Shown one piece after another: positions 25,576 to 34,265 of a stretch of DNA of 64,000 nucleotides. The notes under the pieces are model-generated. The model worked only from the letters and a program-made list of their open reading frames with translations. It did no database searches and was not told where the DNA came from. The stretch's first letter is position 1, and each line of letters begins with the position of its first letter. This DNA comes from Eximiradius sp. (GTDB taxonomy: Bacteria; Bacteroidota; Ignavibacteria; Kapaibacteriales; UBA2268): the NCBI GenBank assembly GCA_937127445.1, contig CAKZLY010000018.1:1-64000 (forward strand). Reading direction: 5' to 3'. Position numbers and translations under genes: made by a program.

Positions 25576-27408
25576 TTATTGCAAAACGAATACCGAACTA
25601 CTAAAAGCTTCGAGCGGTATATAATTTTCAACCTTGTTACTTGTATGATTTATTATATCGAAATGATATAATTCAGCTTTAATTTTTAAATCTTTAATAG
25701 GTAGTGCAACTTTCTTATGAGAATAGTTTGCAATACATAAAATTTTCTTTTCGACAACAAAAGCCAGCAAGTGGTCGCAAGTATCAAGAAGTTCGAGATT
25801 TTCAAATTTTCTTATTTGAAGATGAGATTTCAGTTTTTCCAGTGCTGAATTAACTTGTTGTATGTAAGAAACAATATTATCAGTGTTTTCCCAATCAAGC
25901 GTAAGAGCAGAAAAAAGCGGGAGTCTTTCTGTCGGGAACTGTTTGATTTCTTCTTCAGTAAAACCCAAACCGGTGTTGACAGGCAATTTCTCGCCTAACT
26001 CAAACCCATTATGAATAAATCTAATAGATGGTAGAAAAGATAGAACCAACCAAATCATTTTAGAAAAATCGTTGCCACCCTCTCTGCTTGCAGCACGCTT
26101 AGTATTATGATTTTCAGGAGTAAGGAAAAAATTAATTGGGAATTCTTTTTTTTCAAAATTTCTTATTATTTCCTTCATTTTCCAGCAAATATGACTATCA
26201 AACGGAACATATCCCAACACAGCATCGTATCCTTCTTCTTTGGATTTCGAGGTAAGGGTAAAATTTTCTTCCCAAAAAATAAAGTCTGATTTAGTTTTTC
26301 TTGCTTCTTCAATGATAGATTTCATTAATTTATCAGGCATTGCGTGTCCCATATCTACCATTGCACCATCTATCCCGAAATGATTTATATAATATGGGAT
26401 AATTTGCCTTATATGTTCCCAAAGAGAGCAGTTCTCATATTGTTTCTGTTGAAGAATTCGGTCATACATTCTAACAGTATTATATGCAATATAGTTAAAA
26501 TCAAGATGGTTATGCAATTTGAGATAAGTTACATCTGTCCAAAGAGGTTGATTATCATCAGGAGGCCAATCTGCAAAGGCACTGGGAATTGTAAGTTGCC
26601 TGCCATCATCAGCGTACCCAGTAATTTTACCATTTTTTGAATAAGTAACTCTGGATGGTATTTTTGCAAACTTGTTTAGATAATTCGAACTTGGAGAAGG
26701 GAGTTTATCAAAATCGCCAAGCTCAATTTTTTGCTTTATCACTTGTAATGTCTCTGTATCAAAATTTGGTGGACGAAACTCTTCACCTGTGTCATATATC
26801 CAATAAAACCATTCAGGATGATGTAAAGCAAGCTCACTATCAACCGATGCTGTTCTGAAAACAAATTCCATAATTACTTTCATATCAAGAAGTTTCGCGG
26901 CTTCAATAAAGGCTTTAAACTGCTGTTCAGCTGTCATTTCAAAGAGCGGTTCGGCTAAATTTTCGTCTAATTTGTATGGATTATTGATTGAATATGGGCT
27001 GCCTAAATTTCCTTTTTTGCGATATTTGCCAATTGAAGTAACTGGCAGCAAATAAATAATTCCAACACCTAACTTTTTTAAATAGGGCAAGATAGCTATA
27101 CTTTTAATGAAAGTACCTGTCTGACGGAAAGTATCAGCCGGAGAATTGAGAATATCGCCGTTCCCCAGATGGTCAAATGCAGTTGCATATCGAACAAATA
27201 GATTATAAACAATTTCGCCGTTAAATGATTTCTCTTTCGATAATTCAAATATTCTTGCTAATCGTTCCGAGAAAAATTCATATGGATTAATATTTATTTT
27301 TCGATTAGTATTTTTCTCTAACCAAAGTTCAGGAATGAAATAATTATAATTATATTTTATCCTAAAATTATTTTTCAGATTATTCCATAAACTGTTGAAT
27401 TCACTCAT
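25576..27408 (-). CDS. GH13 (alpha-amylase) family protein with degenerate active site
   Basis: The 610-residue protein has a GH13 barrel but lacks a signal peptide, so it is cytoplasmic. Region II reads GIDGAMVDMGHA: nucleophile Asp352 is present, but the invariant Arg two residues before it is Met350. The acid/base Glu lies in FIFWEENF (380/381). Region IV reads TPENHNTKRAA, with Asn435 where the transition-state Asp is expected. Region I reads VIMEFVFRTAS instead of DxxxNH. A C-terminal beta domain follows. It may be a distinct subfamily with altered chemistry, or a non-catalytic binder. It is not in an operon; its end faces the epimerase. Confidence 0.8.
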   Translation of the reverse strand: MSEFNSLWNNLKNNFRIKYNYNYFIPELWLEKNTNRKININPYEFFSERLARIFELSKEKSFNGEIVYNLFVRYATAFDHLGNGDILNSPADTFRQTGTFIKSIAILPYLKKLGVGIIYLLPVTSIGKYRKKGNLGSPYSINNPYKLDENLAEPLFEMTAEQQFKAFIEAAKLLDMKVIMEFVFRTASVDSELALHHPEWFYWIYDTGEEFRPPNFDTETLQVIKQKIELGDFDKLPSPSSNYLNKFAKIPSRVTYSKNGKITGYADDGRQLTIPSAFADWPPDDNQPLWTDVTYLKLHNHLDFNYIAYNTVRMYDRILQQKQYENCSLWEHIRQIIPYYINHFGIDGAMVDMGHAMPDKLMKSIIEEARKTKSDFIFWEENFTLTSKSKEEGYDAVLGYVPFDSHICWKMKEIIRNFEKKEFPINFFLTPENHNTKRAASREGGNDFSKMIWLVLSFLPSIRFIHNGFELGEKLPVNTGLGFTEEEIKQFPTERLPLFSALTLDWENTDNIVSYIQQVNSALEKLKSHLQIRKFENLELLDTCDHLLAFVVEKKILCIANYSHKKVALPIKDLKIKAELYHFDIINHTSNKVENYIPLEAFSSSVFVLQ

Positions 27409-27481
27409 AAAAACTTTTTATTTTGATTAAAAAAAATTTATTCATATTTTACTTAAAGTTTCCATATTTAAAGGAGAATTT

Positions 27482-28012
27482 ATGAAAATTTTCAGATTTA
27501 TACTAATTGTAATAGGTGTTTTTATTTTCTTGTTGTTTGCAATCCCTTTTTTTCTACCAAATCGAGCATATTCTGAGCGGGAGATAGTAATTAATAAGCC
27601 AGTGGATAGTGTTTATAATTATCTGCTAGATTTCAATAATTTTAGAGATTGGAATCCCTGGACAGAAATGGAAAAAGAATTGGTCCTGACTATAACAAAT
27701 AACTCTATGGAAGTTGGTTCCAAAATTGAATGGGAGAGCGACACTTTGGGGTCGGGCTATATGGAACGTATTGAAATAGAACAAAACAAATTAATAAAAT
27801 CCAAAGTAGTTTTTATCAAGCCATGGAAAAGCGAAGCAAACGATATAATGAATTTTGAAAAAGTAAATGACAGAAGCACAAAAGTAAAATGGGGGATGCA
27901 AATGGAACTTGAATATCCATTTGGAAGATATTTTAACTTTTTCTATGATGAAATGGTTGGGAAAGACCACGAAAAAGGTCTTACCAAAATAAAAGAATGT
28001 TTAGAAAAATAG
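27482..28012 (+). CDS. SRPBCC-family protein with membrane anchor
   Basis: The 176-residue product has an N-terminal hydrophobic helix (residues 5-24) and then a START/Bet v1-like domain. The SRPBCC pattern is visible in SEREIVINKPVDSVYNYLLD, FNNFRDWNPWTEME, GSKIEWES and a late helix FNFFYDEMVGKDHEKGLTKIK. The family binds hydrophobic ligands; here the ligand is unknown. An aaaggag site precedes ATG 27482. It is transcribed alone, divergent from the GH13 gene and convergent with trxB. Confidence 0.8.
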   Translation: MKIFRFILIVIGVFIFLLFAIPFFLPNRAYSEREIVINKPVDSVYNYLLDFNNFRDWNPWTEMEKELVLTITNNSMEVGSKIEWESDTLGSGYMERIEIEQNKLIKSKVVFIKPWKSEANDIMNFEKVNDRSTKVKWGMQMELEYPFGRYFNFFYDEMVGKDHEKGLTKIKECLEK

Positions 28013-28013
28013 C

Positions 28014-28036
28014 AGGGATACATTTGTTGCATCCCT
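28014..28036. terminator. Weak hairpin between convergent genes
   Basis: A short stem (agggat / atccct, with two more pairs inside) lies between the convergent SRPBCC and trxB genes. On the minus strand it is followed by gctatttttc, so it most likely ends trxB. Confidence 0.4.
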
Positions 28037-28051
28037 ACTTAAAATTTATCA

Positions 28052-28999
28052 TTAATCTAATGGATTTGCATTAAGCCAGCGTTCGCAGTCTATTGCAGCC
28101 ATACAACCGCTACCAGCAGCAGTTACTGCCTGACGATAAACATGGTCTTGCACATCGCCACAAGCAAAAACACCAGGGATGTTGGTGTATGTTGATTTGC
28201 CTTCGGTAATTATGTACCCATTTTCATCTAAATTAATAATATCTTTGAAAATATCTGTGTTTGGTTTGTGTCCGATAGCAATAAAGACACCATCAGCAGA
28301 ATGCTCGGTGATGTCGTTTGTTTTAACATTCCGGATCTTAATTCCAGTAAGCGATTTTATTCCATTTTTTTCTTCACCAAGAAATTCTTCAACAACAGAA
28401 TCTAATATAAAACTAATTTTCGGATTAGACTTTGCCCTATCCACCATAATTTTTGAAGCACGAAATTCGTTGCGACGATGAATTACTGTTACTGACGAAG
28501 CGTGATTAGTAAGATAAATTGCTTCTTCCAAAGCAGTATCGCCGCCACCTACGACAAACACTTTTTTCCCTCGATAGAAAAAACCATCGCAAGTAGCACA
28601 AGCCGAAATCCCAGCACCCCAATATTTCTGTTCAGAAGGAAGTCCCAGTAATTTTGCCGATGCACCAGTTGCAATTATAACAGCTTTACTATTGAATTCC
28701 TTCCCATTTGCTGTGTGAATTGTGAATGGTCGTTTTGAAAAATCAACTTTTGTTGCGATCTCGAAGACAGTCCCGGCACCGAAACGCTGAGCTTGACGGC
28801 GGAAAATATCCATCATTTCAGGACCTTTGACCCCATTTTCAAAACCAGGGAAATTCTCAACTTCGGTTGTGATTGTAAGTTGTCCGCCTGGCTGTAAACC
28901 TTCTAACACTAGCACTTTTAGATTCGCTCTGCTTGCATATAGCGCTGCGGTAAGTCCTGCAGGACCACTTCCCAATACAACAACATCATACATATCCAT
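28052..28999 (-). CDS. trxB: Thioredoxin-disulfide reductase
   Basis: TrxB passes electrons from NADPH through FAD to thioredoxin. The 315-residue length is normal for the low-molecular-weight type. The FAD loop VVLGSGPAGLTAALYASR is at residues 7-24, the redox pair is CATCDG at Cys134/Cys137, the NADPH loop is VVGGGDTALEEA, and the second FAD site is GVFACGDVQDHVYRQ near the end. An aaagg site precedes ATG 28999; ATG 28993 is an alternative two codons in. No thioredoxin gene is next to it. Confidence 0.96.
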   Translation of the reverse strand: MDMYDVVVLGSGPAGLTAALYASRANLKVLVLEGLQPGGQLTITTEVENFPGFENGVKGPEMMDIFRRQAQRFGAGTVFEIATKVDFSKRPFTIHTANGKEFNSKAVIIATGASAKLLGLPSEQKYWGAGISACATCDGFFYRGKKVFVVGGGDTALEEAIYLTNHASSVTVIHRRNEFRASKIMVDRAKSNPKISFILDSVVEEFLGEEKNGIKSLTGIKIRNVKTNDITEHSADGVFIAIGHKPNTDIFKDIINLDENGYIITEGKSTYTNIPGVFACGDVQDHVYRQAVTAAGSGCMAAIDCERWLNANPLD

Positions 29000-29136
29000 A
29001 AACTACCTTTAATAAATCTTTTATTACAAAATACAGAATAAAGACGATATAAAGACGACTAAGTTTAAATTTTCGCTTTTACAATATAACTATTTGACAA
29101 CGTCTTTTAGGTATGTTCAATATCTCCCATTTCAAA

Positions 29137-31311
29137 ATGAAAAAAAGTTTGCTCTATTTAATTATCATTTTATTTTCTTTTATCAGTTTGTATCCACAAA
29201 GTGAAGGTAGTCGTTTTTCAGTAGGCTTTCTGTATGGTTTAAACAAATACTGGGGCGATTTTACTGACAATCAATTTTGGATGGCAGGCGACCTTACTAT
29301 GCGTCTTAATTTAACGTCTTCATTTTCATTGCAAGGGACTTTCAATTTAGGTCAAGTTCGCTATAAAATAGACGATAAAGTCCTGCAAAAATATCCTGAA
29401 TATTTTGGGAATAATGCACAAATTGGAGATATATATCCCAATACTTTGGTAAAAATTCAGGATATGAATTCTATCCGTTGGATAAGCGGAGATGTTACAG
29501 CGTCAATTAATCTATTTCCTACACAAAGTTTAGTGCCGTATTTATTTGGTGGAGTTGGATTGATGAACTGGGAACCTAAGGCTGGAAATACTGGCTATGG
29601 AGGATCTCTACCAAACAATCAAAATAAAGTTTATGAGAAAAATAAAATTGTATTTCCTGTCGGTCTTGGTTTCGAAATATATCTAACGGATGATTTAGTT
29701 TTAAATGCAAAAGGGACTTACCGTTTTGGAATGAGTAAATATTTTGACGATTTATCAAAGAAAGAATCTTCAAATGCAAGCTCATCAGCCGATCAATTAG
29801 CTAATTTTGGCCTTGGCTTTTCGTATTATATTTTTGGAGTTGCCGATTATGACAAAGATGGTCTTAGTAATTCAAGAGAACGAGCGTTAGGCAGCGACCC
29901 TCGCAATCCTGATACTGATGGAGATGGGATTAGTGATGGGGATGAAGTTTTACAATATTATACTGACCCTCGAAAACCAGATACCGATAGTGATGGGCTA
30001 ACTGATTATGACGAAATTTTCACTTATAAAACATCACCGATTAAATTTGATACAGATGGCGACGGACTTGGCGATGGAGAAGAGATAGCAAGAAAAACCA
30101 ACCCATTAATTTTTGATACTGATAGTGATGGGATTGGAGATGGGGATGAAGTAATGAAATTTAAAACCGATCCGTTTAACCCAGATACTGATGGTGATAA
30201 ATTATCTGATGGGGACGAAGTAAAGATTTATTCAACTAATCCACTTAGCCGAGATACCGACAGCGAAGGTATTTCTGATGGAGACGAAGTCCTTGTTTAT
30301 AAAACTAATCCACGCAATCCTGATACCGACGGCGATGGGCTAAATGATTATGAAGAAATATTTATCTATAATACTGACCCACTTAATCCAGATACTGATG
30401 GCGATGGGCTGAACGATAGCGATGAAGTGAAAACCTATAAAACAAAACCACTGGTAACTGATACCGATGATGACGGGATTTCTGATGGGGATGAAGTATT
30501 AAAATACAGAACAAACCCATTACTTGCGGACACCGACAATGATGGATTAACTGATTACGATGAAATTTTTGTCTATAAGACTGACCCGAATAATCGAGAT
30601 ACTGATAATGATAAACTTCCTGATGGAGATGAGATTTTTGTCTATAAAACTAATCCATTGAAGATTGATACAGATGAAGATGTAATTACCGATTATGATG
30701 AAATTGTTGTATATAAAACAGATCCGAATAATCGAGATACTGACAAAGATAAACTTTCTGATGGAGATGAAGTTGTAAGAGTGAAAACAGATCCGCTCAA
30801 TCCCGATACTGATGGGGACGGAATAATTGATGGAGAAGACGATTGTCCTCTTGCCCCCGGTGTCCAGTCAGATGCGAAAGGCAAAAATGGATGTCCTGAA
30901 CCACCAAAAATCGGTACAAAAACTGACTTCCCTGATATTTTATTTATTGTGAACACTGATTTGTTTAATTTTGAGTATCATGGAACTATTCGTAACCTAA
31001 TGAGATTGCTTGAATACATTAACCAATGTGATAGCCTACAAGTATCAATTGAAGGACATGCCTCCGAGGAAGGAAATCCAAAGCGTAATCAGGAATTATC
31101 AGATTTGCGTGCTAAAAAAGTGCGTCAATGGCTTATCGAGCAAGGTGTTCCGGAATATAAAATTGCAAGGACAATAGGATTTGGTTCATCAAGACCGAAA
31201 ATTCAAGAACCAAGAGGTGCTGCGCTAAGAAAAATTTCACGAGATGAACTTGAAAACATTCGTAAACAAAACAGGAGAATTACAATAGAAGTTGTCCGAA
31301 CTTGCGATTGA
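29137..31311 (+). CDS. OmpA-family outer-membrane protein with 15 thrombospondin type 3 repeats
   Basis: The in-frame ATG 29137 is chosen over 29113 because it begins a normal signal peptide (MKKSLLYLIIILFSFISLYP). The 724-residue product has three parts. A beta-barrel-like region spans about residues 25-235. Fifteen calcium-binding TSP3-type repeats of about 23 residues follow (DTDGDGISDGDEV type). The C-terminal OmpA peptidoglycan-binding domain has VSIEGHASEEGNPKRNQELS and RAKKVRQWLIEQGVP. The repeats make a rigid, calcium-stiffened spacer, so the OmpA domain can reach the cell wall from the barrel. It is monocistronic and ends at the hairpin at 31350-31385. Confidence 0.93.
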   Translation: MKKSLLYLIIILFSFISLYPQSEGSRFSVGFLYGLNKYWGDFTDNQFWMAGDLTMRLNLTSSFSLQGTFNLGQVRYKIDDKVLQKYPEYFGNNAQIGDIYPNTLVKIQDMNSIRWISGDVTASINLFPTQSLVPYLFGGVGLMNWEPKAGNTGYGGSLPNNQNKVYEKNKIVFPVGLGFEIYLTDDLVLNAKGTYRFGMSKYFDDLSKKESSNASSSADQLANFGLGFSYYIFGVADYDKDGLSNSRERALGSDPRNPDTDGDGISDGDEVLQYYTDPRKPDTDSDGLTDYDEIFTYKTSPIKFDTDGDGLGDGEEIARKTNPLIFDTDSDGIGDGDEVMKFKTDPFNPDTDGDKLSDGDEVKIYSTNPLSRDTDSEGISDGDEVLVYKTNPRNPDTDGDGLNDYEEIFIYNTDPLNPDTDGDGLNDSDEVKTYKTKPLVTDTDDDGISDGDEVLKYRTNPLLADTDNDGLTDYDEIFVYKTDPNNRDTDNDKLPDGDEIFVYKTNPLKIDTDEDVITDYDEIVVYKTDPNNRDTDKDKLSDGDEVVRVKTDPLNPDTDGDGIIDGEDDCPLAPGVQSDAKGKNGCPEPPKIGTKTDFPDILFIVNTDLFNFEYHGTIRNLMRLLEYINQCDSLQVSIEGHASEEGNPKRNQELSDLRAKKVRQWLIEQGVPEYKIARTIGFGSSRPKIQEPRGAALRKISRDELENIRKQNRRITIEVVRTCD
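29845..30890 (+). repeat. Tandem TSP3 coding repeats, 15 units of about 69 bases
   Basis: Fifteen units of 22-23 codons follow one another, each with Asp at positions 1, 3 and 5 of the loop. The nucleotide sequence varies between units while the Asp pattern is kept, so the array is old and selected rather than freshly expanded. Units 11 and 13 are the most alike, for example both end TDPNNR, hinting at internal duplication. Confidence 0.85.
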
Positions 31312-31349
31312 GAAAAAAGTATAAGATTAGAGTAAATTATTTTATATTT

Positions 31350-31385
31350 AAGAAAAATCCCCGCATATCGTCGGGGATTTTTCTT
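31350..31385. terminator. Bidirectional rho-independent terminator
   Basis: A perfect 11-pair stem (aaaaatccccg / cggggattttt) with an 8-base loop has A- and T-runs on either side. It serves both the OmpA gene and the convergent butyrate kinase gene. Confidence 0.92.
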
Positions 31386-31410
31386 AATCACTATATCTTA
31401 ATTAATTTAT

Positions 31411-32484
31411 TTAAACATATTCTTTAATTTCAATTTCGCCTTTCAAACCATAGTAAACGCCTTCGGATAATGCTTGCATCTCGTCTTCGCCAGGATATAC
31501 ATAAACAGGCGCAATAAACTTAACGTGTTCTGTTAAGTATTCAGCAAGAGGCTTGGAACGAGCCATTCCGCCAGTTATTAGTATTGCATCGACTTTTCCG
31601 CAAACTATTGGAGCAAGCGAACCAATTTCCCTTGCAACTTGATATGCCATAGCAAAGAAAACTTTCCGGGCTTCTTCATCATTTTTCTCTAATGCACGGA
31701 TTTCGACTTCATAGGCATCGTTAGTGCCAAGATAAGCCACAAAGCCACCTTTGCCAGTAATCATTTTTTTTACTTCCTGAAGTTCATATTTACCAGAATA
31801 GCAGAGGCTCACTAAATCGCCAACAGGAAGTGAACCAGAACGCTCTGGTGAGAACGGACCATCACCGTCTAATGCGTTGTTCACTTCAATAACTTTACCA
31901 TTTTTATGCAAACCAACAGAAATTCCACCACCAAGATGAACTACAATGAGAGTGAGTTCATTATATTTTTGGGAATGTTCGCGAGCAAAGCGTCTTGCTA
32001 CAGCCTTTTGATTTAAAGCGTGGAATATACTTCTTCTTGGCAGCAGTGGATGTCCAGAAAATCTTGCTAATTCATCAAGTTCATCAACAACAACCGGATC
32101 AACAATAAAAGCATTATTTTCGCAACCGGCAGCTTTTGCAATTTCGTATGCAATCAGTCCACCAAGATTCGATGCATGTTCACCCTGTAATCCCTTTTTC
32201 AGGTCGTTTATCATTGTTTGATTAACGCGATAAACTCCACCGGGAATTGGTTTAAGCAATCCACCACGCCCAACCACAGCGTCAAAAGAATGAACATCTA
32301 CACCATTCTGCTCGAGAAATTCTAAAATAACTTTTTTTCTAAAATCGTATTGATCAATTATTTTATGAAAAGGCGACAATTCTTCTGTACTGTGTTTAAG
32401 ATTTTGAACGAAGATAGGGTTTAAATCCTCATAGACAGCAATTTTTGTAGATGTTGAACCGGGATTGATTGATAATATTTTCAT
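31411..32484 (-). CDS. buk: Butyrate kinase
   Basis: Buk converts butyryl phosphate (or a branched-chain acyl phosphate) and ADP to the acid and ATP. The 357-residue protein belongs to the acetokinase/sugar-kinase fold, with ILSINPGSTSTKIAVYE at the N-terminus, the conserved Arg in VGRGGLL, IVHLGGGISVGLH, NALDGDGPFSPERSG, and ILITGGMARS. An aggag ribosome site precedes ATG 32484. It follows ptb by 10 bases, the normal two-gene arrangement for making ATP from butyryl- or isobutyryl-CoA. Confidence 0.95.
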   Translation of the reverse strand: MKILSINPGSTSTKIAVYEDLNPIFVQNLKHSTEELSPFHKIIDQYDFRKKVILEFLEQNGVDVHSFDAVVGRGGLLKPIPGGVYRVNQTMINDLKKGLQGEHASNLGGLIAYEIAKAAGCENNAFIVDPVVVDELDELARFSGHPLLPRRSIFHALNQKAVARRFAREHSQKYNELTLIVVHLGGGISVGLHKNGKVIEVNNALDGDGPFSPERSGSLPVGDLVSLCYSGKYELQEVKKMITGKGGFVAYLGTNDAYEVEIRALEKNDEEARKVFFAMAYQVAREIGSLAPIVCGKVDAILITGGMARSKPLAEYLTEHVKFIAPVYVYPGEDEMQALSEGVYYGLKGEIEIKEYV

Positions 32485-32494
32485 AATTACACTC

Positions 32495-33397
32495 CTAATC
32501 AGAAATAGATGTTGATAATGCTATTGACATAAGTTTACTTTTATCGCTATCTGCACGTGAAGTGAGTACAATTGGACAAGCGGCACCAAGAATAGTGGCG
32601 GCAACAGTTGCACCAGCGAAATATGTGAAGCACTTGTAAAGAACATTCCCAATTTCAATATTTGGTGCAAAAAGTAAATCGGCATCACCAGCAACAGGAC
32701 TTTCAATACCTTTGTGTTGAGTTGCTTCGAATGAAACGGCATTATCGAAAGCCAAGGGTCCATCGATAGTGCAACCTTTAATTTGCTTACGTCTATTCAT
32801 CTGAGTAATAATTGCCGCGTGAAGCGTGTTTTCCATTTTTGGGTTAACAGTCTCGACAGCTCCAAGCAAAGCAACTTTTGGACAGTTAACACCAATTTTA
32901 TGAAATGCAGAAATAGCATTTTTCAAAATAGAAATTTTTTCTTCAAGAGTAGGACATATATTTTGAGCAGCATCGGTAAGAGCGATTACTTTGTGGTAAG
33001 CAGGTACTTCGAAGAAACCGATATGGCTAAGCAATTCATCCTTTCGTAAGCCTTGCTCGCGATTTAGCACTGCGCGTAGAAAATCAGCAGTAGAAACAAG
33101 CCCTTTCATTAAAATTTGTGCAGCATTTTCACGCACCAAACCAACAGCTTTGCAAGCAGCTTTGGCAGGATCTTTCTCCTCAATAATTTCAAAATGAGAA
33201 ATATCCAATTTTAATTCATCAGCAAAATGCTTTATTTTCTCTGTGTTACCAACTAAAAGACCATCTACTATTCCTTCTTTTTCAGCAGTTGTAATAGCTT
33301 GAAGAACGGGTTCGTCTTCGGCAGCAGCAACTACAACTTTGCGTTTAGGACGGCTTTTAGCGATTTGCAAAAACAAGTCTAAAGATTTGATTTCCAT
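32495..33397 (-). CDS. ptb: Phosphate butyryltransferase
   Basis: Ptb exchanges CoA for phosphate on butyryl-CoA or branched acyl-CoA. The 300-residue protein matches the phosphotransacetylase/phosphotransbutyrylase family in VVVAAAEDEPVLQAI, ILMKGLVSTADFLRAVLN, and a C-terminal stretch ending FAGATVAATILGAACPIVLT. The family Ser and Arg residues lie in the SRADSDKSKLMSIALS tail. It is the first gene of the ptb-buk pair; the 264-base gap upstream holds its promoter. No butyryl-CoA-forming genes lie in the window, so branched-chain amino-acid fermentation is equally possible. Confidence 0.94.
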   Translation of the reverse strand: MEIKSLDLFLQIAKSRPKRKVVVAAAEDEPVLQAITTAEKEGIVDGLLVGNTEKIKHFADELKLDISHFEIIEEKDPAKAACKAVGLVRENAAQILMKGLVSTADFLRAVLNREQGLRKDELLSHIGFFEVPAYHKVIALTDAAQNICPTLEEKISILKNAISAFHKIGVNCPKVALLGAVETVNPKMENTLHAAIITQMNRRKQIKGCTIDGPLAFDNAVSFEATQHKGIESPVAGDADLLFAPNIEIGNVLYKCFTYFAGATVAATILGAACPIVLTSRADSDKSKLMSIALSTSISD

Positions 33398-33661
33398 TAG
33401 TTTTTCCTAAATATATTTTGCAAAAAACTCATTTTATATAAATAATAAATATACATCATAAGTCCATAATATAAAAGGAAATTCTTAATTATTATTTTCT
33501 ACTTATAATGATAAATTATTCATAAATACTTAATAAAATCAAATCGAGCTTAAAAATAACATTTACATTGATAATTTATTTTGAAAAATAGTTAATATTT
33601 TGTAACTTTTCACAAGATTTAGGTTTTAAATGATAAGAAATATAATCTATTCGGAGTATTT
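33398..33661. other. AT-rich divergent promoter region
   Basis: This 264-base AT-rich gap separates the divergent ptb and lipoprotein genes. It should hold both promoters. Short hexamer-like matches exist, but none can be called firmly. A cggag site lies just before ATG 33662. Confidence 0.4.
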
Positions 33662-34183
33662 ATGAAAAAGTTCGTACTAATTTTATTATCGTTTGTATTT
33701 ATCTTTTCATCTTGTAAGGAAGAAAAAGTAGCACTATCACCAGAAAGAATTAAAATTGAAAAAGACAAAGTATTAGAAACAATCAGATCTTTCCACACAG
33801 CATACGAAAAGAAGGATTTTGGTGCAATGATACCAACTTTGGCAGGAGAAGTTGTGTTTTTTGGGACTGATTCAGGTGAAGTAATTACCACTTTTTCTGA
33901 CTACAAACAAAAAATGCTCGAACAATGGCAAGAATATGACATAATGAAGTACGGTGAACCTTACGATGTATTTATCGAAATGGATCCATTTGGAAATTTT
34001 GCTTCGATTATCTATGGCGTTCAATTATATGTTAAAAAGCAGAATTACGAAAATACTTACCAAGTAAGAGCTGCAAGAACTTTACGTCGCGAAAAGGATA
34101 AATGGGTAATTGTAAGCGGAATTGTAAGTATTCCACGTTCTCCAGCAGAATCCCAAATTGGTCAGAAAAATATTCAACAATAA
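33662..34183 (+). CDS. Lipoprotein with NTF2-like (SnoaL/DUF4440) domain
   Basis: The 173-residue product has a lipoprotein signal (FVFIFSSCKEEK, lipid Cys at residue 19). The rest resembles NTF2-like proteins: a first helix LETIRSFHTAYEKKDFGAMI, the GEVVFFGTDSGEV strand, FSDYKQKMLEQWQEY, and three late beta strands with KWVIVSGIVSIP. Such domains act as enzymes or ligand binders. It is probably on the inner or outer membrane. Function is unknown. It ends just before the hairpin at 34211. Confidence 0.78.
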   Translation: MKKFVLILLSFVFIFSSCKEEKVALSPERIKIEKDKVLETIRSFHTAYEKKDFGAMIPTLAGEVVFFGTDSGEVITTFSDYKQKMLEQWQEYDIMKYGEPYDVFIEMDPFGNFASIIYGVQLYVKKQNYENTYQVRAARTLRREKDKWVIVSGIVSIPRSPAESQIGQKNIQQ

Positions 34184-34210
34184 CTTGGATAAGTCCAAAT
34201 AATTAACAAA

Positions 34211-34246
34211 AGAGGCTGCCTCGAAAAGAGACAGCCTCTTTTTTAT
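34211..34246. terminator. Strong terminator between convergent genes
   Basis: A 12-pair stem with one mismatch (agaggctgcctc / gagacagcctct) and a gaaaa loop is followed by a T-run. A-rich bases on the other side let it work in both directions, for the lipoprotein gene and hcp. The stem partly repeats the GGCTGTCTC core seen at 723-876 and 7041. Confidence 0.92.
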
Positions 34247-34265
34247 ATAATTCGAAAAATTTCGA

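Noticed and set aside
32521..32763. Open frames opposite or out of frame to ptb, prfB, sprA and others
   Set aside because: They overlap strongly supported genes, have no ribosome site and show no recognisable protein pattern.
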